DNA of 64,000 nucleotides from contig NZ_QRDQ01000007.1 in the NCBI RefSeq assembly GCF_003385895.1, positions 1,265,120 to 1,329,119 of the forward strand, in the 5' to 3' direction. The DNA is from Flavobacterium cutihirudinis. GTDB lineage: Bacteria > Bacteroidota > Bacteroidia > Flavobacteriales > Flavobacteriaceae. The first letter of the stretch is position 1. Each line of letters begins with the position of its first letter. Of the stretch, positions 53,391 through 63,634 are shown in pieces. Below the pieces are notes generated by a model. That model was not told the DNA's origin, did not search any database, and saw only the letters and a list, made by a program, of their open reading frames with translations. The translations under genes and the position numbers were made by a program.

Positions 53391-55790
53391 CTACTCGCCA
53401 ATAATGTGAAGTTCATTGAACTCTTTATCAACAATTAAAAATTTATTTTGTTCGAAGCTTAACTGATCAAACTCGATTTTTTCATTGTCAATTTCAATTT
53501 CAGTAACCTTAAAAGGAAGTCCTATTAAACTGATTTTATACTTACTATAAGGCGTATCATATTTTCCATCTTTATGAAGCTGAATAATTAATTCTTTTTC
53601 TTTTCCGATAGTTCTGAAAGACAAAAAGCTATAACGTCCTTTTTTGTAATCGTAACCATCTTGTGCATCTTCATAAACAACAGATTTCTCTTTGCCTCGT
53701 TTAAAGTAAACATCAAGCATTAATTCATCAAATTCTAATTCTCCCACATATTGCTGAACAGGATATTTTGGAATTACTGAACCTGCCTTTACAAAAACAG
53801 GAATTTCATCAAATTTGGTATCAATCCAAACTTCTCTTCCTCCAACTGCAAATTCATTTGTCCAGAAGTTATACCATTCGCCTCTAGGAATATACATACG
53901 TCTACCTACAGCATTAGGTTCAAGAATTGGACATACTAAAATTTGATTTCCAAAGATGAACTCATCGTTACGATAATGCGTTTGCGTATCATCTTGATCA
54001 TAATAAACTAAAGGTTTCAGCATTGGAATTCCTTCTTCAATATATTGCCAAAACATGGTATATAAATAAGGAAGTAATTGATAACGAAGGCTCACAAATT
54101 TTCTTGTGATATTGATTACTTCTTCGTCAAAAGCCCAAGGTTCTTGGTTTCCGTGATCTCCAGAAGAATGTGTTCTGCAAAAAGGATGAAAAACACCTAA
54201 CTGAATCCAGCGCGCATATAATTCACCTGTTGGCTGCTCAGCAAAACCTCCAATATCAGAACCCGTAAAACCCATTCCGGAAATTGACAATCGCTGAACC
54301 TGAATATTTGCAATCCATAAATGTTCCCAAGTTGCAACGTTATCGCCTGTCCATGACGAAGTATAGCGTTGTGCCCCTGAATACGCCGATCTTGTAATTA
54401 CAAAAGGTCTTTTTGGATACACAAATCGTTTTACACCATGATAAGTGGCTCTTGCCATTTGGGTTCCATAAATATTATGCGCTTTTCTGTGGCTGCATGG
54501 ATTTCCATCGTAAACGTGGCGAACATCCATTGGGAAAGTTTTATTTGGAACTTCCATAACAGCAGGTTCGTTCATATCATTCCAAACACCTTTTACGCCA
54601 ATATCTGAAATTAACTCTTTAAATAATCCTGCCCACCATTCTCTTACAACGGGATTTGTATAATCTGGAAAATTACATTCGCCCGGCCAAACTTTTCCTT
54701 TCATATAAGGACCATCGGCTCTTTTGCAGAAATAATCTTTTTCTAAAGCTTCTTGGTAAACCCAATAATTTTTATCGATTTTAATTCCCGGATCAATTAT
54801 GACAATTGTTTTGAAACCATCTTCTGCTAGCTCAGTAACCATCTTTTTTGGATCTGGAAAATATTCTTTATTCCAGGTAAAACATCGAAAACCTTCCATA
54901 TAATCGATATCCAAATAAATCGCGTCGCACGGAATCTTAAGTTCTCTAAATTTTGAAGTGATTTCTTTTACTTTGCTTTCCGGATAATAACTCCATTTAC
55001 ATTGATGATAACCTAAAACCCAAAGAGGTGGTAATTCTGGCTTTCCTGTCAAATCGGTGTATGTTGTGACAACATCCTGCATTTGAGGGCCATAAATGAA
55101 ATAGTAATTCATTTCACCACCTTCTGCCCAAAAACTGGTCACATTTCTTCTTTCTTGGCAGAAATCAAAAAAAGTTCTAAAGGTATTGTCAAAGAAAATA
55201 CCGTAAGATTGTTTGTTATGTAAGCCAATATAAAACGGAACAACTTTATAAAGCGGTTCTTGTTCTTTTTGGTAAGCGTATTGATCGGTTGCAAAATTCT
55301 CTACTCTTTTGCCTTTTAAATTCATTTGAGTGGCTTTGTCGCCCAGACCGTAAAAACATTCTCCATCTCTTGAAGATTTACTCATTTTTACGATATTTCC
55401 GCCATATTCATAACTTTCTTCCCAATGAAATCCAAGTTCGTCCTGAAGAATTAAGCCATTATTTAGATCATAAATAGACAATCGGACATCAGCTTTTTTG
55501 ATTTTACAAACGACTTTACTGGTTGTAATTTCAAAATAATTTTCATCTTCAGTAACTTTCAGAAAATTATAACCATGAAGCTGTGTTTTATCAATAGCAT
55601 ATGAAAAGTCATTACTAAAGTAACCTTTTGTCGTAAAACGAAAACGAATTAAACTGTCACGAAGAATGGTGACTTTTAAGATTACATTATTGTCTGTATA
55701 AAAAGAAACCGAATCGCCTTCATGTTCATAAGAAACTATTTTTGATGGAAACAAGTTGCCTTTATGTTCTAATGATGTATTTGTAATCAT
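53391..55790 (-). CDS. Glycoside hydrolase family 31 (alpha-glucosidase-like)
   Basis: This 799-residue enzyme has no signal peptide, so it acts in the cytoplasm. The catalytic nucleophile Asp is in KGVWNDMNEPAVM near residue 402 and the acid/base Asp in SSWTGDNVATW near 481. The N-terminal beta-sandwich (1-220), the TIM barrel (220-590) and C-terminal sheets fit GH31. With the adjacent glgA-glgC-glgB genes, it most likely trims glycogen or maltodextrin branches. A possible -7 element (TATGTTTG on the minus strand) lies at 55820-55827. Confidence 0.9.
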   Translation of the reverse strand: MITNTSLEHKGNLFPSKIVSYEHEGDSVSFYTDNNVILKVTILRDSLIRFRFTTKGYFSNDFSYAIDKTQLHGYNFLKVTEDENYFEITTSKVVCKIKKADVRLSIYDLNNGLILQDELGFHWEESYEYGGNIVKMSKSSRDGECFYGLGDKATQMNLKGKRVENFATDQYAYQKEQEPLYKVVPFYIGLHNKQSYGIFFDNTFRTFFDFCQERRNVTSFWAEGGEMNYYFIYGPQMQDVVTTYTDLTGKPELPPLWVLGYHQCKWSYYPESKVKEITSKFRELKIPCDAIYLDIDYMEGFRCFTWNKEYFPDPKKMVTELAEDGFKTIVIIDPGIKIDKNYWVYQEALEKDYFCKRADGPYMKGKVWPGECNFPDYTNPVVREWWAGLFKELISDIGVKGVWNDMNEPAVMEVPNKTFPMDVRHVYDGNPCSHRKAHNIYGTQMARATYHGVKRFVYPKRPFVITRSAYSGAQRYTSSWTGDNVATWEHLWIANIQVQRLSISGMGFTGSDIGGFAEQPTGELYARWIQLGVFHPFCRTHSSGDHGNQEPWAFDEEVINITRKFVSLRYQLLPYLYTMFWQYIEEGIPMLKPLVYYDQDDTQTHYRNDEFIFGNQILVCPILEPNAVGRRMYIPRGEWYNFWTNEFAVGGREVWIDTKFDEIPVFVKAGSVIPKYPVQQYVGELEFDELMLDVYFKRGKEKSVVYEDAQDGYDYKKGRYSFLSFRTIGKEKELIIQLHKDGKYDTPYSKYKISLIGLPFKVTEIEIDNEKIEFDQLSFEQNKFLIVDKEFNELHIIGE

Positions 55791-55819
55791 ATCGTTGTTA
55801 TCTTAATTTATCCTTACTT

Positions 55820-55827
55820 CAAACATA
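55820..55827 (-). promoter_or_regulatory. -7 element of the GH31 gene
   Basis: On the minus strand TATGTTTG fits TAnnTTTG, 29 bases before the ATG at 55790. The 192-base gap after glgB leaves room for a separate promoter; the -33 element is not clear. Confidence 0.4.
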
Positions 55828-55982
55828 CAAAAAAACTCTGTAAAGCACTATGAATAAAAGGTTTATTCACGAAAACGTTTTTTCTGAATGAGTTGCAAAT
55901 TAGTTTACAAAAAATCAATAATTCGATAATTTATGAACGCTAAAATGGTAAAAAAACATTAATGTAAATTTTCCCTAAATTT

Positions 55983-57887
55983 CTATTCAAAAGAATACAC
56001 GGTTACACTTAATGGAGGTAAAATTAATTCGACAGAAAAATCTCTTCCATCATAAGGAACGGCGTCAATTTTTAAAGGTTTAGAATTTCCAACACCGCTT
56101 CCACCATAAATTACAGCATCAGTATTAAAAATTTCTTTTAATTTCCCTTTTTTAGAAATACCAATTCTATAATTTTCTCTGACTACTTGCGTGAAATTAC
56201 AAACTACAATAATGTTTTCATCAGGATTATTTCCTTTTCGGATATACGAAATAACAGCATTTTGATGATCCGAATAATTGATCCATTCAAAACCTTCTCC
56301 TGTGAATTGTTTTTCATACAATGCTGGAGTTGATTTATATAGTTGATTCAAATCTGTAATTACTTTTTTAATTCCAGAATGATAATCAAATTGCAACAAA
56401 TGCCAATCCAAACTTTTTTCAAAATTCCATTCATCTGTCTGGCCAAATTCAGCTCCCATAAACAACAATTTTGTTCCTGGATGTGTGAACATGTATCCAT
56501 ACAGTAATCTTAGATTTGCAAATCGCTGCCACTCATCGCCAGGCATTTTATAAATGAGAGATTTTTTTCCGTAAACAACTTCGTCATGAGAAAACGGAAG
56601 CATAAAATTTTCGGTAAAAGCATAGGTCATTGAAAAAGTCAAATCATTTTGATGATATTTTCTATAAACCGTTTCCTTTTGAAAATACTTTAAAGTATCG
56701 TGCATCCAGCCCATCATCCATTTCATTCCGAAACCTAAACCACCTGTAAATGTTGGTCTTGAAACCATCGGAAACGAAGTACTTTCTTCTGCAATAGTCT
56801 GAACTCCATTAAAATTAGCATAGATAACTTCATTAAATTCTTTAAGAAAACTAATCGTTTCAAGATTCTCTCTTCCTCCATAAATATTAGGTTCCCATTC
56901 ACCTTCATTTCTGGAATAATCAAGATAAAGCATTGACGCAACAGCATCAACTCTTAATCCGTCAGCATGATAATTCTGAAGCCAAAAAACAGCATTACTA
57001 ATTAAAAAAGCACGAACTTCATTTCTTCCATAATTAAAAACCAAACTTTTCCAATCAGGATGATAACCTTTTCTGCGATCTGGATGCTCGTATAAATGTG
57101 AACCATCAAAGAAACCTAAACCATGTGCATCATCAGGAAAATGAGATGGAACCCAATCTAAAATCACACCAATACCAGCTTGATGCAGTTTATCAACCAA
57201 AACCATAAAATCCTGTGGTTTTCCAAAACGAGAAGTTGGAGCAAAATAACCTGTTAACTGATAACCCCATGAAGGATCATAAGGATATTCCATAATTGGC
57301 ATAAATTCAACGTGGGTAAACCCCGTTTCTTTTACATAATTAACTAGGTCATCTGCTAATTCTAAATAAGTCAAAAATCGATTATGTTCGCCACGTTTCC
57401 AAGATCCTAAATGCACTTCATAAACCGAATAAGGTTTATCAAGAGCATTATTTTCTTGGCGGGATTCCATCCAATTTTTATCTTTCCAATTATAATCTAA
57501 GTCCCAGACAACAGATGCAGTGTGAGGTGGTTTTTCACAATATAACGCGAAAGGATCCGCCTTTTCAGTTACGACTCCATCAATATTTGATTGAATTTTA
57601 TATTTATAAAGTGAACCTTTCGAAATGTCTGGAATAAATCCTTCCCAAATTCCCGAAGAATCCCAGCGAACTTGTAATTGATGCTCATCTTGTGTCCAAT
57701 AATTAAAATCGCCCACAACAGAAACCGACTTCGCTGTGGGTGCCCAAACGGCAAAATAAACTCCCTTCACTCCATTTACCTCAATTAAATGTGCTCCCAA
57801 CTTTTCATACAATTTGAAATGTTTTCCAGCTTTGAATAAATCAATGTCAAAATCGGTAAATAGAGAATGCGTAATTACTTTTGTCAT
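55983..57887 (-). CDS. glgB: 1,4-alpha-glucan branching enzyme
   Basis: This 634-residue GH13 enzyme introduces alpha-1,6 branches into glycogen. It has an N-terminal CBM48 (GVYFAVWAPTAKSVSVVGDFNYW), catalytic Asp in HADGLRVDAVASMLYLDYSR near residue 312, catalytic Glu in TIAEESTSF near 367, and the FSHDE motif with the third catalytic Asp near 435. The C-terminus is a GH13 all-beta domain. It is 72 bases downstream of glgC. Confidence 0.95.
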   Translation of the reverse strand: MTKVITHSLFTDFDIDLFKAGKHFKLYEKLGAHLIEVNGVKGVYFAVWAPTAKSVSVVGDFNYWTQDEHQLQVRWDSSGIWEGFIPDISKGSLYKYKIQSNIDGVVTEKADPFALYCEKPPHTASVVWDLDYNWKDKNWMESRQENNALDKPYSVYEVHLGSWKRGEHNRFLTYLELADDLVNYVKETGFTHVEFMPIMEYPYDPSWGYQLTGYFAPTSRFGKPQDFMVLVDKLHQAGIGVILDWVPSHFPDDAHGLGFFDGSHLYEHPDRRKGYHPDWKSLVFNYGRNEVRAFLISNAVFWLQNYHADGLRVDAVASMLYLDYSRNEGEWEPNIYGGRENLETISFLKEFNEVIYANFNGVQTIAEESTSFPMVSRPTFTGGLGFGMKWMMGWMHDTLKYFQKETVYRKYHQNDLTFSMTYAFTENFMLPFSHDEVVYGKKSLIYKMPGDEWQRFANLRLLYGYMFTHPGTKLLFMGAEFGQTDEWNFEKSLDWHLLQFDYHSGIKKVITDLNQLYKSTPALYEKQFTGEGFEWINYSDHQNAVISYIRKGNNPDENIIVVCNFTQVVRENYRIGISKKGKLKEIFNTDAVIYGGSGVGNSKPLKIDAVPYDGRDFSVELILPPLSVTVYSFE

Positions 57888-57959
57888 ATTTGGTTTTTAA
57901 GGCAACAATTGAAATTTGAAATTTGGGTTTTGGAATTTTTAAATTGGAATTTCTATTTT

Positions 57960-59240
57960 TTATTCAATTCTAAAATTATCTGCAAGAATTGCTCCTTTTT
58001 TAATGACAACAATACCGTCTTTAATACTGTACAATTCATTGGTAAAATTATCCAAATGTTTACCACCGCTAATATGAACGTTATTTCCAATACGCACATT
58101 TTTATCGACTAAAGCATTTTTTATGAAGCAATTTTCACCAATTCCAACATGAATTTTATTGACACTTGCTTCATGATTCAACTCGTCTAAATCTTGATAG
58201 AAATCATTCCCCATCACGTAGCAGTTTTCAAGGACAGTTCCAACGCCTATTCGAGAACGAATTCCGATTACGGAACTTTTAATTTCTTTGGCATTTATGA
58301 TACAACCTTCAGAAATCAATGATTGATTGATAATCGAATTTCTAAATTTTGATGGCGGAAGCAATCTCGGTCTTGTAAAAATTTTATTGTCATTATCAAA
58401 CAAATTAAACTCTGGAATATCAGCAGTTAAACCAATATTTGCTTCGAAAAATGATTCAATATTCCCAATATCAGTCCAATATCCTTCGTATTGGTAACTT
58501 AAAATTTTATGCTTTCCAACGGCTTGCGGAATAATTTCTTTTCCGAAATCTTTTGTTTCTGGATTAGACATTAACTCTTCCAGCAATGGTTTATTGAAAA
58601 TATAAATTCCCATTGATGCAAGATATTTTTTGCCTTTTTCCTGCATATGTTCGCTCACTTCAGATTCCCATTCCGGCAATAAAGAAGCATCTGGTTTTTC
58701 TATAAAAGCCTGAATCGTATTTTCATGATCGGTTTTCAAAATTCCAAATTCTGGTGCATCTTTCGCATTTACAGGCAAAGTTGCGATCGAAATTTCGGCA
58801 TCTGCAGCGATATGAGCTTCTAACATTTCGTTAAAATCCATTTGATACAATTGATCCCCCGAAAGAATTAACGCATGATCGAAATCGTGTTTTAAAAAGT
58901 GAGACATACATTGTCTAACAGCATCGGCAGTTCCTTGAAACCAAGTCGGATTATCCGGCGTTTGTTCAGCCGCTAAAATATCAACAAAAGACTGACTGAA
59001 AATACTAAAATTAAAAGTGTTTTTAATGTGTGCATTTAATGATGCAGAATTGAATTGTGTCAAAACAAATATTTTAAAAATATCAGAATTGATACAATTT
59101 GAAATAGGAATATCAACTAATCGGTATTTTCCACCAATTGGTACTGCAGGTTTTGATCTTGTTTCAGTTAACGGAAACAAACGTGATCCTTGTCCTCCTC
59201 CTAAAATAATAGCAACTACATTTTTCTTTTTAAATTTCAT
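57960..59240 (-). CDS. glgC: Glucose-1-phosphate adenylyltransferase
   Basis: This 426-residue enzyme makes ADP-glucose from ATP and glucose 1-phosphate. The nucleotide motif is ILGGGQGSRLFPLTETRSKPAVP near the N-terminus (partial), WFQGTADAVRQ and FIEKPD follow, and the C-terminal hexapeptide left-handed helix ends the protein. The ATG at 59240 is used; the frame extends to a TTG at 59249 which gives the implausible prefix LRK. Its start overlaps the end of glgA by 11 bases, implying translational coupling. Confidence 0.95.
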   Translation of the reverse strand: MKFKKKNVVAIILGGGQGSRLFPLTETRSKPAVPIGGKYRLVDIPISNCINSDIFKIFVLTQFNSASLNAHIKNTFNFSIFSQSFVDILAAEQTPDNPTWFQGTADAVRQCMSHFLKHDFDHALILSGDQLYQMDFNEMLEAHIAADAEISIATLPVNAKDAPEFGILKTDHENTIQAFIEKPDASLLPEWESEVSEHMQEKGKKYLASMGIYIFNKPLLEELMSNPETKDFGKEIIPQAVGKHKILSYQYEGYWTDIGNIESFFEANIGLTADIPEFNLFDNDNKIFTRPRLLPPSKFRNSIINQSLISEGCIINAKEIKSSVIGIRSRIGVGTVLENCYVMGNDFYQDLDELNHEASVNKIHVGIGENCFIKNALVDKNVRIGNNVHISGGKHLDNFTNELYSIKDGIVVIKKGAILADNFRIE

Positions 59241-60657
59241 TTTTCTCAATTATTAGGTTGTATATCTCGATATATTCTTGGCACACTCTTTCCCAGGAAT
59301 GATCTGCTGTCATTCCTCTTTTTAAAACTGTATTGAAACTTATTTTATCATCGTACAGCTTCACTGCACGATTTATAGAATAACAAATATCTCCGACCGA
59401 AGCCTGATCATGACATATTCCATTTCCTTCATCTCCAAAATCAATCACTGTATCTCTTAAACCACCTGTTCTTCTCACAATCGGCACAGTTCCGTAACGC
59501 ATCGCATACATCTGATTTAACCCACATGGTTCAACTCTCGAAGGCATTAGAATATAGTCTGAACCTGCATAAATCAAATGCGCCAATTCTTCATTATAAC
59601 CAATAAAAACATTGTAGTTGCCTTTATAATCATTACGCAATTGTGTTAATTGCGATTCTATTTCTGAGTTTCCTGATCCTAAAATCAGGATATTAATATT
59701 TTCAAAATTTTCAGAAAGTGACAATGCAGAAGCTTGTGGCAATAAATCTCCCCCTTTTTCTTCAAACAAACGACCAATAAAACTAAATAAAGGTTTATCA
59801 GGATCTAAGTCAAATTGCTCGCAGAGTTTTTCTTTATTTTTTTGTTTCCCTAATTCAAAATTCTCTATTGAATAATGATATTCAAGCATTTTGTCTTTAG
59901 ATGGATCCCAAACTTCTATGTCAATTCCGTTTAAAATTCCGTTCGATTTATTTCGAACTGAATTAAAAAGCGACTCTAAACCATTTGCTGCATAATTAAT
60001 TTCATTTAAATAACTCGGTGAAACCGTTGTGACAGCGTGAGCACATTTAACTCCAACAGCCAAAGAATTAATAGAATTATTCCATTCTAAAAATCCAACA
60101 TGTCTTAAATCAAATTCCGGCAGATAATACAGTTTGTCAAAACCAAACCAGCCTTGATATAATCCGTTATGAATTGTAATAACAGTTTTCACATTTTGCA
60201 AACTTGCATATTTATAAGCGTATTTTATCAAAAACGGAACAACTCCAGTATGATGATCGTGACAATTTATAATAGCTGGAACTTCACCACGAGCCAAAAT
60301 CCAATCTAAACTTGCAATTTGAAAAGACAAAAATCGTTCAATGTCATCATCATATCCATACACATTTGGCCGATCAAATAATTCTTTGATTTCTATAAGA
60401 TACAGCTCATAACCCAGTTTATCAGATGTCTCTTTTAAAACGCTGAACGGAAAATCAAAATTTCCTAACTTGACATTTCCCCAATGAACGCATTCGAATT
60501 CATTTTCTTTTCTGAATTTGGTATCATAACAAGGAACAACAACTCTAACTTGATGTCCTGCATTTGTTTGATATTTAGGCAATGCTCCAACAACATCAGC
60601 AAGTCCGCCAACCTTTGCCATTGGGTAACATTCTGCACTTAAATGAAATATTTCCAT
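59230..60657 (-). CDS. glgA: Glycogen synthase
   Basis: This 475-residue GT5 enzyme transfers glucose from ADP-glucose to glycogen. The substrate motif KVGGLADVVGALP is at residues 15-27, TIHNGLYQGWF near 168, and the C-terminal motif PSRVEPCGLNQMYAMRYGTVPI near 375. It is the first gene of the glg cluster on the minus strand. Confidence 0.95.
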   Translation of the reverse strand: MEIFHLSAECYPMAKVGGLADVVGALPKYQTNAGHQVRVVVPCYDTKFRKENEFECVHWGNVKLGNFDFPFSVLKETSDKLGYELYLIEIKELFDRPNVYGYDDDIERFLSFQIASLDWILARGEVPAIINCHDHHTGVVPFLIKYAYKYASLQNVKTVITIHNGLYQGWFGFDKLYYLPEFDLRHVGFLEWNNSINSLAVGVKCAHAVTTVSPSYLNEINYAANGLESLFNSVRNKSNGILNGIDIEVWDPSKDKMLEYHYSIENFELGKQKNKEKLCEQFDLDPDKPLFSFIGRLFEEKGGDLLPQASALSLSENFENINILILGSGNSEIESQLTQLRNDYKGNYNVFIGYNEELAHLIYAGSDYILMPSRVEPCGLNQMYAMRYGTVPIVRRTGGLRDTVIDFGDEGNGICHDQASVGDICYSINRAVKLYDDKISFNTVLKRGMTADHSWERVCQEYIEIYNLIIEKNEI

Positions 60658-60794
60658 TCTAAAAATTTATAACGGTATTAAATAGCAGTAACTGATTTAT
60701 TTTTTCTGCAAGTAATCATTAATATGCTACTTTTATGTTTTTTAAATTTAGGAAAAAATAAGGAGAATTCAGCTGTCAAAAAAAAATTATCGAT

Positions 60795-61661
60795 ATGTCA
60801 AAAAAGGAAACTAATCCTATTAAATCATTAAAAATTCCACAATTTATTATTGTATCCTGTAAAATTTGTGCCTTTATTTCAACCAAATTGGTTACTTCAT
60901 ATGCTGCAAAACTATTTACAACACCTATAAAACATAAAGTTCCAAAACGAGAACTTGAAATGGATTCTAAAAGTGTTCACAAAATAATTCACGTTCCTGC
61001 AATAAATAAAAACATTGTAACGTATCAATATGGTGAAAGCGATCGTAAAATTTTATTGGTTCATGGATGGTCAGGAAGAGGCACACAATTATTTAAAATA
61101 GCAGATGAGCTTTTGAAAAATGGTTTTTCAACAGTAAGTTTTGATGCTCCAGCACATGGAAAATCTAGAGGAAAATCAACCATAATGTCTGATTTTATTG
61201 CTTCTATATTAGAAATTGAAAAACAATTTGGGCCATTTGAATTTGCAATTGGTCATTCTTTGGGCGGAATGTCAGTCTTAAATGCAATAAAAGACGGATT
61301 GCAGACAAAAAAAGCGATTATTATAGGAAGTGGCGATATCGTTCAAGATATTTTAGATGAGTTTATTTCAAAATTAGGTTTGAAACAAGAAATAAGTGAC
61401 CGTCTTCGCAATCTTTTTGAAGAAAAATACCAAATAAAAATGGATGACTTTTCAGCTTACAGAGCAGCTCAAAAAGTAAAAATACCAGTTTTAGTAATTC
61501 ATGACAATGATGATCCAGAAGTTCCCGTAAAAGCCGGAATTCATATTCATGAACAATTAGAAAATGGAACTTTGTATTTAACAGATGGATTAGGTCACAG
61601 AAAAATACTTGGCAATCAAAATGTTATCAAAAAAACCATAAATTTCATCAAAACTAATTAA
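60795..61661 (+). CDS. Alpha/beta hydrolase
   Basis: This 288-residue protein has the nucleophile elbow GHSLGG near residue 153, the oxyanion motif HGWSGRG near residue 92, VIHDNDDPEVP near 234 (acid residue) and GLGHRKIL near 272 (His). The fold is the standard Ser-Asp-His serine hydrolase. An N-terminal hydrophobic segment at about residues 13-30 may anchor it to the membrane. The substrate is unknown. It is divergent from the glg operon. Confidence 0.87.
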   Translation: MSKKETNPIKSLKIPQFIIVSCKICAFISTKLVTSYAAKLFTTPIKHKVPKRELEMDSKSVHKIIHVPAINKNIVTYQYGESDRKILLVHGWSGRGTQLFKIADELLKNGFSTVSFDAPAHGKSRGKSTIMSDFIASILEIEKQFGPFEFAIGHSLGGMSVLNAIKDGLQTKKAIIIGSGDIVQDILDEFISKLGLKQEISDRLRNLFEEKYQIKMDDFSAYRAAQKVKIPVLVIHDNDDPEVPVKAGIHIHEQLENGTLYLTDGLGHRKILGNQNVIKKTINFIKTN

Positions 61662-61711
61662 TTTTGTGATAGTTACATTTTCTAACATAGCAAAACTTAA
61701 AGTAAACTGAA

Positions 61712-62356
61712 ATGGATTTATTTGGAGAAACATCAGATTGGGAAACAAAATTAAAACCTATTTTAAAGAAATATGAAGGAAAAAAGCATCCATTAGAGTA
61801 TCAAAATACTTATCAGTTGTTGGTAATGGTTATTTTATCTGCACAAGATTCTGATGCAAATATTAATAAAATAGCACCTTCTTTATTTGAAAAATTTCCA
61901 ACACTGAGCAGTTTATCTAAAACCGATCTTGAAACTTTCATCCCTTATATAAGCAAGGTTCGAAACTTTGGAACAAAAGCAAATTGGTTATTAGAAATTG
62001 CTAAAACAATTCAAAATGATGACAATATCCCTTTAAACATGAAGGAATTAACTGCTTTAAAAGGAGTTGGAAGAAAATCAGCCAATGTAATTTTAAGAGA
62101 AACTGGAAAACCTGCAGAAGGAATTATTGCCGATTTACACGTTATTCGAGTAGCTCCCAGAATTGGAATAATAAAAGAAGCAAAAGACGGAAATAAAGTT
62201 GAAAAAGATTTGATGCAGGTACTTCCAAAAAACATTTGGTCAGAGATTGGTATGGCAATTTCTTTTCTAGGAAGAGAAACCTGCAGACCAAAACCTAAAT
62301 GTGAAGAATGTTTAATTGCTGATTACTGCAATTACTATGCAACAGAAATAATTTAA
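61712..62356 (+). CDS. nth: Endonuclease III-like DNA glycosylase
   Basis: This 214-residue base-excision-repair enzyme removes oxidised pyrimidines and cleaves abasic sites. The helix-hairpin-helix LKGVGRKSANVIL is near residue 115 with catalytic Lys in GRKSAN, and the catalytic Asp in ADLHVIRVAPRIG follows. A [4Fe-4S] cluster motif is C-x6-C-x2-C-x5-C (CRPKPKCEECLIADYC) near residue 190. It is 50 bases after the hydrolase. Confidence 0.93.
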   Translation: MDLFGETSDWETKLKPILKKYEGKKHPLEYQNTYQLLVMVILSAQDSDANINKIAPSLFEKFPTLSSLSKTDLETFIPYISKVRNFGTKANWLLEIAKTIQNDDNIPLNMKELTALKGVGRKSANVILRETGKPAEGIIADLHVIRVAPRIGIIKEAKDGNKVEKDLMQVLPKNIWSEIGMAISFLGRETCRPKPKCEECLIADYCNYYATEII

Positions 62357-62363
62357 AGCTAAA

Positions 62364-62804
62364 TCATTTTCTTCTTGTATCGATTAAATAAATGATTTTC
62401 CAAGAATCTTTTTCTTTAAACAAAGTAAAAGTATTTACACCAGAATGACTTAGTTTATCATTTAGATAAAATTCATAAGGCGCCCAAACATGCGCCATCG
62501 TTCCATCAATTTGAATAGTATAGCTTAGAATTTTCTCTTGAAATTTCATAGTCGACGGAATTGATGCAATTGATTTATAAAATTCATTAACTTTTTCATC
62601 AGACAATTTATTTCCCTTTGATGCACTCTCACTAATAGATTGAAGAATCATTTTATCAGCACAAACCGATTTAATTTTCAAAGTATCTTTCTCATGGAAT
62701 CCTTCAAAAAACACTTCAATACTTTTTTGAACCTCTTGTTTTTGAGCATTAACAGAAAATCCTAAAAGCAAAAAACAAATTATTATAGAAAATTTCATAA
62801 GCAT
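62364..62804 (-). CDS. Exported NTF2/SnoaL-like protein
   Basis: This 146-residue protein has a signal peptide (MLMKFSIIICFLLLGFSVNAQ; an alternative start at the second Met is also possible) and an NTF2/SnoaL-like core (VEVFFEGFHEKDTLKIKSVCADKMILQSI with AHVWAPYEFYLNDKLSHSGVNTFTL; partial quotes). Domain of unknown function; members range from enzymes to carriers. It follows the DUF1569 gene on the minus strand. Confidence 0.8.
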   Translation of the reverse strand: MLMKFSIIICFLLLGFSVNAQKQEVQKSIEVFFEGFHEKDTLKIKSVCADKMILQSISESASKGNKLSDEKVNEFYKSIASIPSTMKFQEKILSYTIQIDGTMAHVWAPYEFYLNDKLSHSGVNTFTLFKEKDSWKIIYLIDTRRK

Positions 62805-62810
62805 TAAATT

Positions 62811-63263
62811 TTAAACACCAAATTGAGAAAGATGATGATCTAAATGTTTAGCAAACATAATATTCCATTCTTTAGAAGTCAATTTTCCAAAAGAAAGAGA
62901 TTCTTTACCTTCAAATTCTTCTTTTCTTAGCTCCAGAGTTTTATTAATATATGCTATTAAACGATTTTTTTCAATGTCAAAATCACGATCATTTTTAATG
63001 ATAAACTGTGGCCCTGTTCCAACATTTCTAGGATAAGGTTTGTCACCTACTACTGTTTTTTTTGCTAGCAATTTTAAAATAAACTTCATGAATCCACTAG
63101 GTTTCGGATGTATATTATCATAAACCATTTCATAAGTAACATTGCAATGTGCAAGCATTTGAGCGACACTCATTTTACCCCAAAGTCCTTTTGAATCTGG
63201 TGCTAGCTCATTTATTCTATTTATGAATAAATCACAATCTTCTTTCTGAAATATATTTTGCAT
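62811..63263 (-). CDS. DUF1569 (DinB-like) protein
   Basis: This 150-residue cytoplasmic protein has a four-helix-bundle DinB-like fold: LWGKMSVAQMLAHCNVTYEM near residue 27 and KEWNIMFAKHLDHHLSQFGV at the C-terminus with the metal-type His residues. Its function is unknown. It is 6 bases upstream of the SnoaL-like gene, so they are likely co-transcribed. Confidence 0.83.
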   Translation of the reverse strand: MQNIFQKEDCDLFINRINELAPDSKGLWGKMSVAQMLAHCNVTYEMVYDNIHPKPSGFMKFILKLLAKKTVVGDKPYPRNVGTGPQFIIKNDRDFDIEKNRLIAYINKTLELRKEEFEGKESLSFGKLTSKEWNIMFAKHLDHHLSQFGV

Positions 63264-63354
63264 GTCTTAAAATTCAATTAGAAGACAAAAATATAAAATT
63301 TACTTTGAAATTATATTTTAACTAGAAATATATTCTTTAAATATAATTATGGCG

Positions 63355-63462
63355 TTTCCCTCTGGGTCGGGCTGTCCGCTGTATCTTTTGCGGGAGGGGT
63401 TTCAGGTAAGTCCGATAGTTTTTGGTTTCCCGCAAAAGGATGCCGCTCCCATCCCTAACGCG
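63355..63462. repeat. Structured intergenic element, copy B
   Basis: ATCTTTTGCGGG (63383-63394) pairs with CCCGCAAAAGGAT (63429-63441), with one unpaired G at the same place as copy A. The distal stem differs (GCGGG/CCCGC against ATGCC/GGCAT) but keeps pairing, which is covariation. Flanks such as GCTGTCCGCTG resemble GCTATCCGTTG of copy A. Confidence 0.7.
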
Positions 63463-63593
63463 TTTAGGGAAGAATAACCATTTTCAGTTTTCAAACCAGC
63501 CACAAACGGTTTTGAAGCTAAAGATTGCCCGCAGTTGCACCGTCGGACCATGATGGGGAGAGAAGACATGCTTTCCCAAACATTTGTAAAACG

Positions 63594-63629
63594 AAAAAAT
63601 CCCCATCAATTGAATGATGAGGATTCTCA
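63594..63629 (-). terminator. Terminator of the rRNA operon
   Basis: On the minus strand AATCCTCATCA pairs with TGATGGGGATT (one U-G) across six bases, followed by T residues. It lies 5-6 bases past the 5S gene. Confidence 0.8.
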
Positions 63630-63634
63630 AAAGA

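Larger units (their letters stand above)
63264..63634. other. Intergenic region with repeat copy B and rRNA terminator
   Basis: This 371-base gap holds the DUF1569 upstream region, structured element copy B (63355-63462), the hairpin TCCCTAA/TTAGGGA and the rRNA operon terminator (63594-63629). The stretch 63475-63593 shows no gene or recognised element. Confidence 0.6.
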
